The translations under genes were made by a program, and so were the position numbers. Shown here in pieces: positions 9,901 through 22,058 of a stretch of DNA of 50,969 nt. Source of the stretch: Basidiobolus meristosporus CBS 931.73 (lineage: Eukaryota > Basidiobolomycota > Basidiobolomycetes > Basidiobolales > Basidiobolaceae). The DNA is taken from the NCBI GenBank assembly GCA_002104905.1, contig MCFE01000637.1:1-50969 (forward strand), in the 5' to 3' direction. A model generated the notes under the pieces. That model did not search any database, was not told where the DNA came from, and saw only the letters and a program-made list of their open reading frames with translations. Each line of letters starts with the position of its first letter. The first letter of the stretch is position 1.

Positions 9901-10424
9901 TGAGGCCATTACAATGTTAGCAGCTCAGAGTTGTGACACTCTATGCAATGCTATAGAAGGATCATGATGGAATTTGTTAGTTTTACTGCTAAATAAAGTA
10001 TTAAGCTGACCATGCTTAGGCAGTCTCTTGGCAAGACTTGCTTGGCTTTGTGATGGTCTTATTGTGGTCTACATTTATCTGAGCAGACATAACCAGCCAC
10101 TATATCCAATTGCCTAAAAGCAAAAATTTGCAGTGTTTTGATAACCTTGTTGGAGTCCTTTGTTAGCATCACAGTGGCAGTATGGCAACCTATGGCAAGT
10201 CCTCCATACCAGTTACACACCAGTGTCCTCTTTCTACCTCCCCTTAGACCATTCTTATAGTACACTCTAGTCACCCCTCTTTATTTGCCAACCCAACACT
10301 ACCATGGGTATTCCACATATAATCTAAATTGGAAAAAACATGGCCCCCTGCATATCAACCTCTACATACATGTACATCCATTGTAGTTGACACACTTCTA
10401 TCACCTTCACTTTTCATCTTTTCA
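9901..10424. other. Gene-free stretch with one unexplained short frame
   Basis: The minus frame at 10059-10274 (71 codons, RGGRKRTLVCNWYGG) has no recognisable domain and probably lies inside degenerate transposon sequence. No RNA gene or regulatory signal stands out. Confidence 0.35.
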
Positions 10425-10640
10425 GTATGATACTTGCAAAGTTATCAAATAGCCAGTATTGCTTGTACTATATATATCTTGCAAACATATACTTTGCTGC
10501 AGCCACTTTTGCCATGAAGACCTCTTGAATATCCATAAAATACTTTCTGGTACATGGCCAGTATATTTCTTCTCCCTGCTGGATTCCTGTTCCTTAAAGT
10601 AGTGCTGTGGTACTTGCATATGTTAAATTCATATTCAAGT
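10425..10640 (-). repeat. Short dispersed repeat R, copy 2
   Basis: This is the reverse complement of the repeat at 5900-6117 (on the minus strand GGCTGCAGCAAAGTATATG, then CAAGATATATATAGTAC). It joins directly to the integrase relic of the old gypsy copy G2. Confidence 0.5.
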
Positions 10641-10679
10641 GTGTGATAATTGATTTGCCCCTTGGCAAAGCAAGCCATA

Positions 10680-10790
10680 ATCTGGTATAGAAGGATCTCA
10701 TGGTAGACAAAACTTGCAACGTCTTGATCACTAGATACAGACACTCATTTAGCTGCTAGCCATTTAATGGCATAGTCAATTGCTACAAGG
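10680..10790 (-). pseudogene. Detached integrase fragment of old gypsy copy G2
   Basis: On the minus strand this reads SSDQDVASFVYHEILL, matching [15 protein letters not shown] in the integrase of G1. It continues the sequence that resumes at 15729 once G1 is removed, so it is the part of G2 beyond the G1 insertion point. The rest of the G2 3' end is missing. Confidence 0.75.
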
Positions 10791-11158
10791 TGTTATGATC
10801 TGCCGCTTGAATGTTTAAGTTAGATCAGTTTTTAGTCAAATCAATTAGTATATGTTTAGGTTATCAGTATATCAGTATTATCTATGAAATCAGTAGCATT
10901 AGTCAGCAAATGAATCAGCAGATCCTTATCAGACAGAAATAGATATATTAAGTAGGATCTTATTGGGTGATGATGATGCAATCAAATGAGTCATCAGCCA
11001 CAACCTACATTAGGAAATACAATTAGTCAGCAATTGATCTGGCAAAATGTATATAAGGAGCTGCTGGAACCTCAATAAAAATCAGTTCAAGTTTTAGTGA
11101 ATACAATACTAGCTAAACTCCCTATTCCTCTACAACTCTTATACCAAGACTTGTAACA
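10791..11158 (+). repeat. G1 5' LTR
   Basis: It runs from TGTTATGATCTGCCG to ACTTGTAACA. A TATATAAGG box at about 11049-11057 is the likely promoter. The same LTR recurs at 15361, as a solo copy at 21691, and decayed and inverted at 19449. Confidence 0.92.
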
Positions 11159-11159
11159 T

Positions 11160-11176
11160 TGGTAGCAGCGATAACC
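11160..11176 (+). other. G1 primer binding site
   Basis: TGGTAGCAGCGATAACC starts two bases after the LTR. TGG followed by a complement of a tRNA acceptor stem is the usual layout. The implied tRNA 3' end, CGCTGCTACCA, would pair as A1:U72, a feature of eukaryotic initiator tRNA-Met, so that tRNA is the likely primer. Confidence 0.6.
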
Positions 11177-11216
11177 AGAAACCTCCCTCCTGAAGAAAGA
11201 AGAAACCACCCTCAAG

Positions 11217-14200
11217 ATGTTGGACAATCAAGAATGGAAGAATGCCATGCAGCAAATCCTGGCCCAACAGCAACAGCTACTCCAGATCCTCAGCCAACAG
11301 CAACAAGGAATGACTACCATGGCTCAGAGCCAGCAAAGCCCTGTCAAGAGCAACTTTAGTGTGGAGGTCAACCGGTACCATGGCAGAGTCAATGAAAACC
11401 TGGGAACTTGGCTCTTTCAGATTGAAGAAGCTTTTAAAGCTAAAGGAATTGCTCCAGAGAGCAAGTTGCATTATGCAGCTTCTTACCTGGCAGATGCAGC
11501 TTTACAGTGGTACCACAACAAGATCAGGTCAGCTACTATGATGGGATGCTCTACAATCTCTACCTGGGATGAGTTTGTGTCGGAAATTCAGGATGCTTTT
11601 GAACCTCCACACCAGCAGACACTACTAAGAAGGAAGTTAAAGACACTCAGACAGAAAGGAATGGTGCAAGAATACATCTATGAGTACAGATGTCTACTTG
11701 GACAAATTGAAAGAATGGACCCCTTGGATCAAGTTGAATACTTTATTGATGGGTTGAAAGAAAGAACTCGCAAGGAAGTCAATTACCAAAGACCTCAGAC
11801 TATTGAAGAAGCCATCAAGATTGCCATTGACTATGACTCAGCTATGTTTGGAGTTGGGAAGCCTACAGTGACTAATCAGAAAGGCTATAATCATTATGAA
11901 AGAAGACAATCAGAAGCAGTACCAATGGAAATAGACGCTATGCAGAAGAATCCCTCCTCAGAAGAATGCAAGAAGAGAGGACTTTGCTTCAATTGCCACC
12001 AGCAGGGACATATTGCAAAGTACTGCCCTCAGAGAAGAAATGGACACCAGCCAACAAGAACCTTCTACCATATTGAGTCCCATGAACACAGTAATGTGAA
12101 AGATGATCTTGAAGAAGACTCGGAACTCACCTTCCATATGACAGAAGAGTACTTGTCCCAAATGACTTCAAACTCAGGGAAGTTATTGTACTTGAATGGA
12201 GTAATCAATGGAGTACCTGCCAAGATCATGATTGACTCAGGAGCATTGCATGAATACATGTCAGAGCAATTTGCTTTGAAAGCTGGAATCAACTCGGAAC
12301 CTACCAAATCAACTTCAGTTTCCACAGCAGATGGGAACTCCCACATAATCAACCGTATTACCCAGCCAGTAAGAATGAAGATCAATGACTATGAAGAAGA
12401 CCTACAGGCTTATATATTTGGGAACTGCAAGTTTGACCTTGTACTTGGGAAAACCTGGCTATTTTGTCGTAATCCATCAATCAACTGGAGAACCCATGCT
12501 ACTCAGATCCAAAAAGACAACAAGACCTATGAGCTATTACCTGCCAGGCTGGATTTCAACTTGGTCAATTCCAGTGTGTGTGAGACAAGTGAACTTAGCA
12601 AGACCCAGTTCTGTAGAGCACTTAGAAAAGGTACCCAGATGTTCCTCATGGCGGTATTACAGGAGGATTCCTCTACCCCAGCACCCCAGCAGGTCCAGAC
12701 TCTCTTGAAGAAATATTCAGATGTGTTTCCAGATGAGCTTGTAAGCCTACCACCAGTCAGAGACGTGGATCATGCCATTGACACAGGAGATAGCCCTCCA
12801 GTGAGCAAGACACCTTACAGAATGAGTCCATTGGAATTGGAGGAAATGAAGAAACAAATTGATCAGCTATTGGAGCAAGGATACATCAGGCCCAGCAAGT
12901 CACCTTGGGGAGCACCAGTGCTTTTTGTGAAAAAGAAGGATGGAACACTTAGGATGTGCATTGACTACAGAGCCCTGAACTCAGTTACCGTCAAGAATAA
13001 GTACCCCATACCTTGGATTGATGAGCTTTTAGACCAACTTAATGGAGCCACTATTTTCAGCAAGATCGACCTCATGTCAGGATACAACCAGATTAGGGTG
13101 AAACCAGAAGATATCCCTAAGACAGCATTCAGGACCAGATATGGACATTACGAGTACTTAGTCATGAGTTTTGGCCTCACTAATGCCCCTGCAACATTCA
13201 TGACGCTGATGCAGACTGTCTTTCAGGAGTACTTAGACAAGTTTGTGATAATCTACCTGGATGACATATTGATATACAGCAAGACAGAAAAGGATCACAT
13301 GGTGCACATTGAAAAGGTCTTGAAGAAACTAAGAGAGAACAAGCTATACGGCAAGCTAGCCAAGTGTGAATTCTTCAAGGAACACGTAGAATATCTGGGA
13401 CACATAGTGACTAGCACAGGAGTAACCTTAGACCCCAAGAAGGTGGAAGTAATCAAGAATTTGAAGCAGCCCCATAGCATATCAGAACTCAGATCCTTCC
13501 TTGGAATGGTTTCCTATTATCGGAGATTTGTCAAGTCATTTGCAAGTATTGCAGCCCCTTTAACTGATATCCTCAAGAAAGACAATACCTACAAGTGGGA
13601 CATAGCTTGTGAGACTGCCTTCCAGACACTAAAGAATGAACTTGCTAAGCTGCCAAGCTTAAGAATACCAGACTTCAGAAAAGAGTTCACTCTGTGCACA
13701 GATGCTTCAGATTATGCAATTGGTGGAGTGCTGAGCCAAGAACACGAGGGAAAGGACTACCCTGTTGCCTTTGAATCCAAGAAACTGAACTCAGCAGAAC
13801 AAAACTATCCAGTTCATGAGAAGGAGATGCTTGCTATAATACACTGTTTGAAGACATGGAGATGCTATATTGAAGGAGTCAAATGCACTGTGAAGACTGA
13901 TCATGCCTCCCTCAAGTATATATTTACTCAGAAGGTACTCTCTAGAAGAATGACAAGATGGAGTGAATACATTCAGCAATTTGACCTGGAGATTGTCTAC
14001 TGTCCTGGAAAAAACAACACGGTTGCTGATGCCTTATCAAGATTAGATCAAGTTGCACAACTCAACTTGGTGCATGAATCAGATTGGCCTAGCCTATTAC
14101 CAAAGTACTTGGAGGACCAAGCCATTCCTAATGAGGTGGATGAAGATATCAAGAAGATAATCCGTGATGAGGCCAGCAAATTTGTTGTACAGAATGAAAC

Positions 14201-15350
14201 ACTCTACCGAATTGTTGATGGAAGCCCTATTGCCTATTGTCCTTATGTTGCTTGCCTGGATTTAATACATAAGCTACACAATGGATATGGACATCTTGGG
14301 ATTGAAGGAACCTATAGCCTTGTGAAAGCCAGAGCATGGTGGCCCAGAATGAAACAAGATATTGAGAAGCTAGTGAAAACATGCCCAAACTGCCAAATCA
14401 ATCAGGGCCAGCCACAAAGAATTGCCGAACTCTTCCCTTTGGAGCCTGTCAGACCATTTGAGAGATGGGGAATTGACTCTATTGGAAGACTGCCAACTAC
14501 CAGGAAATGTAACCGTTGGATCCTAGTAGCTATTGACCATGCCACTAAATGGCCAGTTGCTAAAGCCGTACCAATAGCCAGTGAACAAGAAGTTGCAAGT
14601 TTCATTTACCATGAGATCCTGATGAAGTTTGGATGCCCTGTGGAGATCTTATCCGATAGAGGTGCAAACTTTATGGCAAAGACATTAGAGGCTTACCTGG
14701 AAATGCAGCAGATCAGACACTTGAAAACCTCGGCATATCACCCCAGAACTAATGGAGTCACTGAGCGGTTTAATGGATTATTTGGAAAAATGCTGACCAA
14801 GTATGCAAATGGAGTTGTCAGTAGATGGGATGAGTATATAGACCAAGCACTCCTTGCATGCAGAGTCAGAGTACACAACACCACCCAGCAATCACCATTT
14901 TACTTAGTTTATGGATGTGAACCAAGGATTCCAGGAGATCTCACACAACCAAAGCTTACAGACACCTTAGAAGATGAACTCAGTCAGCCAAGTAGACACC
15001 AGCAACTGGAACAAAGACGTCAAGAGGCACAGACCAAAGTATCTCAAAGTGCAGAAAAGATGAAGCAGAGATTTGATAAGACTATAGCACCAGAAGCATT
15101 GACAGTTGGGAACTTTGTATTGCTAAGAAACAACACTCGGAAGAAGTTTGAGCCACAATGGACAGGACCATTCAAGATCATCAGAGAATGTCCATTTGCA
15201 ACTTACCAACTGGTGGACAAGCAAGGTAATATCCGGGAAGACTTAGTGCATAGGGACAGACTCAAGCTTGCAAGACTTGCTGATAATACTGAACCATCAA
15301 GATATTGGTATCACAAGAAAAGAGATTCAGGAGAACCCTCTCAACTTTAG
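11217..15350 (+). CDS. G1 Gag-Pol polyprotein
   Basis: A single 1377-residue frame carries, in order, a capsid-like Gag (about 60-200), a zinc knuckle [14 protein letters not shown] (about 257), a retropepsin motif MIDSGA (about 340), reverse transcriptase with YLDD near 680, RNase H beginning [12 protein letters not shown] near 826, an HHCC integrase finger ([15 protein letters not shown]; about 1017-1060), and an integrase core with D near 1087, SDRGANF near 1147 and VTERFNG near 1183. The C-terminus has a GPF-type module (WTGPFKII) and no chromodomain. Gag and Pol are fused with no frameshift. The ATG lies 58 bases after the LTR. Confidence 0.94.
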   Translation: MLDNQEWKNAMQQILAQQQQLLQILSQQQQGMTTMAQSQQSPVKSNFSVEVNRYHGRVNENLGTWLFQIEEAFKAKGIAPESKLHYAASYLADAALQWYHNKIRSATMMGCSTISTWDEFVSEIQDAFEPPHQQTLLRRKLKTLRQKGMVQEYIYEYRCLLGQIERMDPLDQVEYFIDGLKERTRKEVNYQRPQTIEEAIKIAIDYDSAMFGVGKPTVTNQKGYNHYERRQSEAVPMEIDAMQKNPSSEECKKRGLCFNCHQQGHIAKYCPQRRNGHQPTRTFYHIESHEHSNVKDDLEEDSELTFHMTEEYLSQMTSNSGKLLYLNGVINGVPAKIMIDSGALHEYMSEQFALKAGINSEPTKSTSVSTADGNSHIINRITQPVRMKINDYEEDLQAYIFGNCKFDLVLGKTWLFCRNPSINWRTHATQIQKDNKTYELLPARLDFNLVNSSVCETSELSKTQFCRALRKGTQMFLMAVLQEDSSTPAPQQVQTLLKKYSDVFPDELVSLPPVRDVDHAIDTGDSPPVSKTPYRMSPLELEEMKKQIDQLLEQGYIRPSKSPWGAPVLFVKKKDGTLRMCIDYRALNSVTVKNKYPIPWIDELLDQLNGATIFSKIDLMSGYNQIRVKPEDIPKTAFRTRYGHYEYLVMSFGLTNAPATFMTLMQTVFQEYLDKFVIIYLDDILIYSKTEKDHMVHIEKVLKKLRENKLYGKLAKCEFFKEHVEYLGHIVTSTGVTLDPKKVEVIKNLKQPHSISELRSFLGMVSYYRRFVKSFASIAAPLTDILKKDNTYKWDIACETAFQTLKNELAKLPSLRIPDFRKEFTLCTDASDYAIGGVLSQEHEGKDYPVAFESKKLNSAEQNYPVHEKEMLAIIHCLKTWRCYIEGVKCTVKTDHASLKYIFTQKVLSRRMTRWSEYIQQFDLEIVYCPGKNNTVADALSRLDQVAQLNLVHESDWPSLLPKYLEDQAIPNEVDEDIKKIIRDEASKFVVQNETLYRIVDGSPIAYCPYVACLDLIHKLHNGYGHLGIEGTYSLVKARAWWPRMKQDIEKLVKTCPNCQINQGQPQRIAELFPLEPVRPFERWGIDSIGRLPTTRKCNRWILVAIDHATKWPVAKAVPIASEQEVASFIYHEILMKFGCPVEILSDRGANFMAKTLEAYLEMQQIRHLKTSAYHPRTNGVTERFNGLFGKMLTKYANGVVSRWDEYIDQALLACRVRVHNTTQQSPFYLVYGCEPRIPGDLTQPKLTDTLEDELSQPSRHQQLEQRRQEAQTKVSQSAEKMKQRFDKTIAPEALTVGNFVLLRNNTRKKFEPQWTGPFKIIRECPFATYQLVDKQGNIREDLVHRDRLKLARLADNTEPSRYWYHKKRDSGEPSQL

Positions 15351-15360
15351 TAGGGGAGAA

Positions 15361-15728
15361 TGTTATGATCTGCCGCTTGAATGTTTAAGTTAGATCAGTT
15401 TTTAGTCAAATCAATTAGTATATGTTTAGGTTATCAGTATATCAGTATTACCTATCAAATCAGTAGCATTAGTCAGCAAATGAATCAGCAGATCCTTATC
15501 AGACAGAAATAGATATATTAAGTAGGATCTTATTGGGTGATGATGATGCAATCAAATGAGTCATCAGCCACAACCTACATTAGGAAATACAATTAGTCAG
15601 CAATTGATCTGGCAAAATGTATATAAGGAGCTGCTGGAACCTCAATAAAAATCAGTTCAAGTTTTAGTGAATACAATACTAGCTAAACTTCCTATTCCTC
15701 TACAACTCTTATACCAAGACTTGTAACA
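15361..15728 (+). repeat. G1 3' LTR
   Basis: This is the partner of 10791-11158. The differences I see are a T/C and a G/C in the CTATGAAATC region and a C/T near the end (AAACTCCC versus AAACTTCC). Confidence 0.92.
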
Positions 15729-18700
15729 AAGGATCCAACTGTTGAATTTCCTGGGAGTTGGCAGTCTTCCAATAAAGTCAATTCCCCATCTTTCAAATGG
15801 TCTACAGGCTCAAAGGGATAGAGTTCAGCAATTCTCTGTGGTTGGCCTTGGTGGATTGGGCAATTTGAGCATGTTCTCACTAGCTTCTTGATATCTTGTT
15901 TCATTCTGGACCACCATGATCTGGCTTTCACAAGTCTATAGGTTCCTTCAATCCCAAGATGTCCATATCCATTGTGTGATGTATGTACTAAAGCCAGGCA
16001 AGCAACATAAGAGCAATAGGCAATATGGCTTCCATCAGCATTTTGGTAGAGTGTTTCATCCTGTACTCTAAGTTTGCTTGCTTCATCCAGGATTATCTTC
16101 TTGATCTCTTCATTCACCTCATAGGAATTGCTTGGTCTTCCAGGCACTTTGGTAATAGCTATGCCCATCTGTTTCATGCACCAAGCTGAGATGTGTAACT
16201 TGTTCTAATCTTGATAAGGCATTGGCAACCATGTTGTTTCTCCCAGGGCAGTAGACAATCTCCAAGTTAAATTGCTGAATTTATTCCTCCATCTTGTCAT
16301 TCCTCTGAATAGAATTTTCTGAATAAATAAATACTTGAGTTAGGCATGATCAGTATTTACTGTGCACTTGACTCCTTCAATGTAGCATCTCCAGGTCTTC
16401 AAGCAGTGGATTATGGCAAGCATCTCCTTCACAGGCACTGGATAGTTCTTTTCTGCCAAGTTCAGTTTCTTGGGCTCAAAAGCAACTAGGTAGCCCTTTC
16501 CCTCATGTTCTTTGCTCAGTATTCCACCAATTGCATAATCTGAAGCATCTGTGCACAGAGGAAACTCTTTTCTGAAGTCTGGGATTCTTAAGCTTGGCAG
16601 CTTAGCAAGTTCATTCTTGAGCATCTGAAAGGCAGTCTCACAGGCCATGCCCTACTTGATGATGTTATCTTTCATAAGAATATCAGTCAAAGGGGCTGCA
16701 ATACTTGCAAAGAACTTGGCATATCTCCAATAATAGGAAACAATTCCAAGGAATGATCTGAGTTTCAATATGCTATGGAGCTGATTCTGATTCTTGATAA
16801 CTTCAACCTTCTTAGGGTCTAATGTCACATATGTCAGTCACTATGTGTTTCAGGTATTCAACATGTTCCTTCAGTAACTCACAGTTTGCCAGCTTGCAGT
16901 GCAGCTTGGTCTCTCTTAGCTTCTCCAAGACCTTCTCAATGTGCACTAAGTGTTCCTCTTTTGTCCTGCTGTTAATCAATATGCTATCTAGGTAGATTAC
17001 CACAAACTTGTTAAAGTATTCCCAGGCAACTTTTGAATCAAGGTGAAGAATGTTGCAGGGGCATAAGTAAGGCCAAAACTCATGACTAAATGCTTGTAAT
17101 TTCCCTATCTGGTCCTGAATGCTGTTATAGGGATGTCATTGGGTTTCACCCTGATCTGGTTGTATCCTGACATGAGGTCAGTCTTGCTGAATATTGTAGA
17201 AACCATTGAGTTGGCCCAAAAGCTTGACAATCTAAGGTATGGGGTACTTATTCATCTTAGTAACTAGTTGAGGGCTTTGTAGTCAATGCACATCCTAAGT
17301 GTTCCATCCTTCTTTTCACAGAAAGTACTAGTTCTCCCTAAGGTTACTTGCTGGGTCTGTTACTGCTGAAATTTAAGAAGTGACTTGGATATAAGGAACT
17401 TATCAACAAATACTGAAAATAGCTGAAATGCTGTTTTTTCATAAAGTGGCTTGGTATTTGTACCACTGTGGAAATAACACCACTGTGACACCAAGTAAGA
17501 AGGGCTTAACATCAAGGAGCATTCTGTCACAGCTTCAGGGTTAGTACATAATGCTTGATAAAAAGTCTTAAGTTGCTTTTGACTATAGCGGAATAATCAT
17601 AGCTTCATATATCTGAAGAAACCATCAGAGTTGGGGGTGTAAACCAGTCCTAGAGGTGCCAAGACTAGTCTAGAATTGTTAAGTGCATTCTGAGCTGCTG
17701 AATGATGCCAAATAGTCCAATATTTCAACAGGTATATCCTTGCTCTTATAGCTAATTTATCTGTTTCTTAATCTCTTAAAACTCCATTAAACTAATTCTA
17801 CAAGGTGTCTTACTCACTGGGGGGCTATCCCTTGTGCTAATGGCGTAATCCACATCTCTGACTGGGGGTAGGCTTACAAGTACATCTGTATACAAATCTG
17901 AATATTCTTTCAAATAATCTGGACCTTCTGGGGTGCTGCCATAGAGGAGTCCTCCTGTAATACTATCATAAGGAACATCTGGATACCTTTTCTAAGTGCT
18001 CTACAGAACTGTGACTTACTAAGTTTATTTGTTGCAAACTCACTGGAACTGACCAAGTTGAAATCAAGTCTAGCAGGTATTAGCTTATAGGTCTTGTTGT
18101 CCTTCTAGATCCAAGTAGCCTGAGTTCTCCAGTTGATTGATGGATAACAACAAAATAGCTAGGTTTTTCCAAATACAAGATCAAATCTGCAGTCCCCAAA
18201 TATGAAGGTCTGTAGTCTTCTTTATAGTCATTGATCTTCATTCTTACTGGCTTAGTAATACAGTTGATTATTTGAGAGTTCCCATCTGCTGTTGAGTCTG
18301 AAGTTGATTTAGTGGGCTCCAAGTTGATTCCAGCTTTCAAAGCAAATTGCTCTGTCATATATTCATGCAATTCTTCTTAGTCAATCATGATTTTGGTAGG
18401 TACTCTATTAATTACTCCATTCAAGTATAATAGCTTTCCTGAGTTTGAGGTCATTTTGGATAGCTATTCCTCTATTGTATGAAAGGTGAGTTCTGAGTCT
18501 TCTTCAGGTTCATCATCCATGTCACTATGCTCAAGGGCTTCAATATGGTTGAAGGTTCTTGATGACTGGTGTTGATTTCTTTGCTGATGGCAGTACTTTG
18601 CAATATATCTTTGCTGGTGGTAATTAAAGCAAAGTACATTTTTCTTACATTCTTCCAAGGTTGGATTCTTCTGCATAGCTTTTATTTCCATTGGCGCTGC

Positions 18701-19448
18701 TTCCAGTTGTCTTCTTTCATAGTGATTGTAGCCTCACTGATTAGTCATTGTTGGTTTCCCAACTCTAAACATAGCTGAGTCATTATCAAAGGCAATCTTG
18801 ATAGCTTCTTCAAAAGTCTGAGATCTCCAATAATTCACTTCCTTGTAAGTTCTTTCTGTCAACCCATCAATAAAGTATTCAATTTGATCCAGGGGGTTCA
18901 TTCTTTCAATTTATCCAAGGAGATATCTATAGCAATTGATGTACTCTTGCACCATTCATCTCTGTCTCAGTGTCCTGTGCTTCCTTCTCAGTAGTGTCTG
19001 CTAGTGTTGGGGTTCAGAAGCATCCTGAATTACCAATACATACTCATCCCTTTGTAGAGCATTCCATTATAGTGGCTGACCTGGCCTTGTTGTGGTACCA
19101 CTGCAAAGCTGCATCTGCCAGGTAAGAGGTTGCATAGTGTGACTTGCTTTCCAGAGCGGTTCCCTTGGCCTTGAAAGCTACTTCAATTTGGAGGAGCCAA
19201 GTTCCCAGGTTTTGATTGACTCTACCATGGTACCAGTTGACCTTCACACTAAAGTTGCTCTTGACAGGTTTTGCTGGCTTTTGGCCATGTTGGTCATTCC
19301 TTGTTGCTGCTGGCTAAGGATCTGGAGTAGCTGTTGTTGCTGGACCAGGATTTGCTGCATAGCATTCTTCCATTCTTGATTTTCTGACATCTTGAAGGAG
19401 GCTTCTTCTTTCTTTAGGAGGGAGGTTTCTGCTTTTTGCTGCTACCAA
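15725..19448 (-). pseudogene. G2, decayed gypsy gag-pol on the minus strand
   Basis: Read on the minus strand from 19448 downwards, broken frames follow the G1 polyprotein: gag (19044-19247, WYHGRVNQNLGTWLLQIE), zinc-knuckle region (18464-18691, CFNYHQQRYIAKYC with the second Cys of the knuckle lost), protease (18080-18370), RT (about 16812-17360), RNase H (16340-16648, [17 protein letters not shown]) and integrase finger (15692-16177). Many stops and shifts separate them. A solo copia-type LTR (17364-17730) interrupts RT, and G1 interrupts the integrase; the remainder is at 10680-10790. Confidence 0.88.
17364..17730. repeat. Solo LTR of a Copia-1 relative
   Basis: This 367-base segment (TGCTGAAATTTAAGAAG ... 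AATATTTCAACA) is a diverged version of the Copia-1 LTR. It has G2 reverse-transcriptase sequence on both sides and no internal region, so LTR-LTR recombination probably removed the element. The flanking bases GTTAC and GGTAT match only partly as a target duplication. Confidence 0.82.
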
Positions 19449-19816
19449 TGTTGCAAGTCTTCATATATGAGTTGTAGAGGAATAAGGAGTTTAGCTAGTA
19501 TTATATTCCTCAAAACTTGAGCTGATTTTCATAGAGGTTCCAGTAGCTCCTAACACACATTTTGCCAATTCAATTACTGACTAATTGTATTTTCTAATGT
19601 AGGTTGTGGCTGATGACTCATTTGATTGCATCATCATCATGCAGTAAGATCCTACTAACTACATCTATTTTTGTCTGAAAAGAATCTGCTGATTCATTTG
19701 CTGACTAATACTACTGATTTGATAGATAACACTGATATACTGATAGGCCAAATATACAATTAGTTTATTTGACTAAAAACCGATCTAACTTAAACATTCA
19801 AGCAGTAGATCATAAA
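19449..19816 (-). repeat. G2 5' LTR
   Basis: This is the reverse complement of the G1 LTR with many substitutions, from TGTTGCAAGTC to AGTAGATCATAAA. It has the same 368-base length. It lies upstream of the G2 gag relic on the minus strand, in the expected place. Confidence 0.85.
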
Positions 19817-19818
19817 GC

Positions 19819-20961
19819 AAGCAATGCTATAGAGTGCCAAAGAGGTAAAGTAAACCTGCACTTGTCAACAGAGTGTGAGATAATGCTTTACATCTGCATT
19901 CAGAGCAGGCCTTAGTTTCACCTGCTGTGGTAGTGTAGAGGTACTCCTGGGAGAAGCTACCCAACTCAAGGTGAGAGGTGTCTGATGGGTGCAATAACCT
20001 CTGGGTCAAGCTGCTGGTGACTTTGTCAATATGTCACAATGGTAAAAGCTCCTGCTTCTCTAGCTTCCTAGGTGCTCTAAGTGTCTCCAAAGGCCTCTGT
20101 GCGTCATTTGCACTACCTTGAAAAGCTCCTCAATGGCAGGTCTGAGATGTACTGTTGAACGCAAGTGCAGTGACCAACTGCTAATCAATAAGGGAGAAGT
20201 GTTACAGATAGAAGGGATGATTTATTGATCAGGGATTGCTTTCCCTTAAATACTTTTCCTGATTGCCAAGTGATTACTAATTGCATGGTTCCAGAAGATC
20301 CCAGGCATCAGTGGAATTCATGATGACATCACTATGGGCTAAAAATATGAAAAGAATGTCCTGAGGGTTCTAAAAGGCACAGCTCATCCAACCAATCAGG
20401 GATCAGTAGTCTAAAATCTGTGCAACATAGAAGTTCCATATATGGTACTGACATGGTAGGGATTGTAACACAGACCTAGGTCATGTGTCACAGGTACTGA
20501 TGCAAGTACTTGCCTTATGTACATACATATACTGATGACAAAGCTGAATATCATCTAGGATAACTAATGCTAATAACCAATCAGGGTAAACATCATATGG
20601 GGATAATACTAATAATATGGGCAAAAGAAGAATGGGATAATACTGATAAGATAAAATATTGATAAGTACAACATAATAGCAATATGAATAAACTTGTCTG
20701 TGGAAGGCATGTTTACCCTACAACACTGCTGTGCTGGAGAACACCTATTTTTTGACTTTTTTTTTGGATTGGCATAATCCAGTATCTTTAAGTGCATGCT
20801 TTCTCCAGCACAGTAGGTGAAATGCAGAGGCTGCTGTGCATGAAGGTGCAGAGGTGTCTTACACTCCATGGTCAGGTGCTGGTTTACTTTGCCTCTCTAG
20901 CATACTATGGCATTATATGGCACTCATAGGTCAATGCAACACTGTTCAACTGATAAAGTCT
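19819..20961. mobile_element. MITE2, miniature element split by F3a
   Basis: The outer pieces (about 19819-19934 and 20726-20961) match the left and right arms of MITE1, including the T-rich run (TTTTTGACTTTTTTTTTGG) and the CATGAAGGTGCAGAG box. The right end, AACTGATAAAGTCT, is a decayed form of the shared terminus. LTR family F3 occupies the gap. Confidence 0.65.
19935..20725 (-). mobile_element. F3a, LTR plus leader of unclassified LTR family F3
   Basis: On the minus strand an LTR of 526 bases (20200-20725) runs from TGTTGTAGGGTAAACATG to TCTGTAACA and is followed by about 260 bases of leader (20199-19935). The same LTR and leader order occurs on the plus strand at 33406-34200 and in decayed form at 40690-41740. 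No coding region and no second LTR remain here. The leader starts CTTCTCCCTTATTG, not with the usual TGG primer site. Confidence 0.7.
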
Positions 20962-21690
20962 GGAATCTCAAGAATAGCTAAGGCCGTCAATGACAGTGGA
21001 ACAGGGATGCCATATTTAGAGATACAACACTTCTGCCAGAGCCTGTTGAAAGTAGGGCTGAAAGCTCTAAACATGCCGCATAGAAAAATAAGGTAGCTGG
21101 AACAGTGCCCAAAGGGGATAAGCAGGCAGAAACAGATACCAAGGCTGCATTCATCAAGGAGGAAACATGGTGCACTTGAAGAAGTACTCAGCTAAAATAC
21201 CAATGAAGGCTCTGGCATTAATAGTAACCAGCAGCTTCCTCAAGAGCCTGTTGCAAATAGGTTAAAAAGCTCAAAACAAGGGACAAAGAACATCAGGTAT
21301 TCAGAAGAGTGCCAGCAAAGGACTAGTAGGTAGAAGCTGATTCACAAGCGCAGCATTAATCAAAGCTATGATGTAGTATAATATGAGAAGAACTCAGTCA
21401 TTGTGACAGTGAAAGACCTGGTAACAATTAAGAAAAAGGTAAAGGGAGAGGAGTGTACTAAAACCTGACACAGAGAAGTGTGAGAGAAAAGTTGCTACCC
21501 TTACCAATCAATGCTGCCAACACAGAACATGTCCAGTCCCCTGACACCCGGGTAGAACAACTCACAAGACAACAGCTACTTTCTCTACAGTGGAAAGCAC
21601 AGCCAGTTAAGTTACACTTCAGTGAGGAAGATGAAGTTGCAGAGAATCACACACTGACTGATAATGCCTCCATATTCTCTATTGTTAACA
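20962..21690 (+). pseudogene. F3c, internal coding relic of LTR family F3
   Basis: The block includes a frame at 21480-21698 (MREKLLPLPINAANTEH) whose layout matches 35321-35560 in F3b: basic start, QLLSLQ compared with QLFSQE, then DNASIFSIV compared with TASISPIV. Upstream, about 21000-21400 holds two degenerate copies of a unit containing CTCAAGAGCCTGTTG and CAGGCAGAAACAGATACC. Stops are frequent. The protein family is not recognised; its position suggests a gag-like product. Confidence 0.5.
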
Positions 21691-22058
21691 TGTTATGATC
21701 TGCCGTTTGAATGTTTAAGTTAGATCAGTTTTTAGTCAAATCAATTAGTATATGTTTAGGTTGACAGTATATTGGTATTATCTATGAAATCAGTAGCATT
21801 AGTCAGCAAATGAATCAGCAGATCCTTATCAGACCAAAATAGATATACTAAGTAGGATCTTATTGGGTGATGATGATACAATCAAATGAGTCATCAGCCA
21901 CAACCTACATTAGGAAATACAATTAGTCAGCAATTGATCTGGCAAAATGTATATAAGGAGCTGCTGGAACCTCAATAAAAATCAGTTCAAGCTTTAGTGA
22001 ATACAATACTAGCTAAACTCCCTATTCCTCTATAACTCTTATACCAAGACTTGTAACA
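21691..22058 (+). repeat. Solo G1-type LTR
   Basis: This 368-base copy of the G1 LTR (TGTTATGATCTGCCG ... CTTGTAACA) has a few substitutions, several at former CpG sites. There is no internal sequence. The flanks (TAACA on the left, GCCCA on the right) do not form a target duplication, so it may mark a recombination between two insertions rather than a simple solo LTR. Confidence 0.88.

Larger units (their letters stand above)
10791..15728 (+). mobile_element. G1, nearly intact Ty3/gypsy retrotransposon
   Basis: The element has 368-base LTRs (10791-11158, 15361-15728) with three differences seen by eye, a single open Gag-Pol frame of 1377 residues, a primer site at 11160, and a purine tract (TAGGGGAGAA) before the 3' LTR. 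AAGG flanks both sides (10787-10790, 15729-15732), giving a 4-base target duplication. It sits inside an inverted, older relative (G2), at a site equivalent to its own integrase coding region. Confidence 0.93.

Noticed and set aside
10059-10274. A 71-codon minus frame with a basic, Cys-containing sequence
   Set aside because: There is no domain, no partner exon and no second copy; it is surrounded by degenerate repeats.
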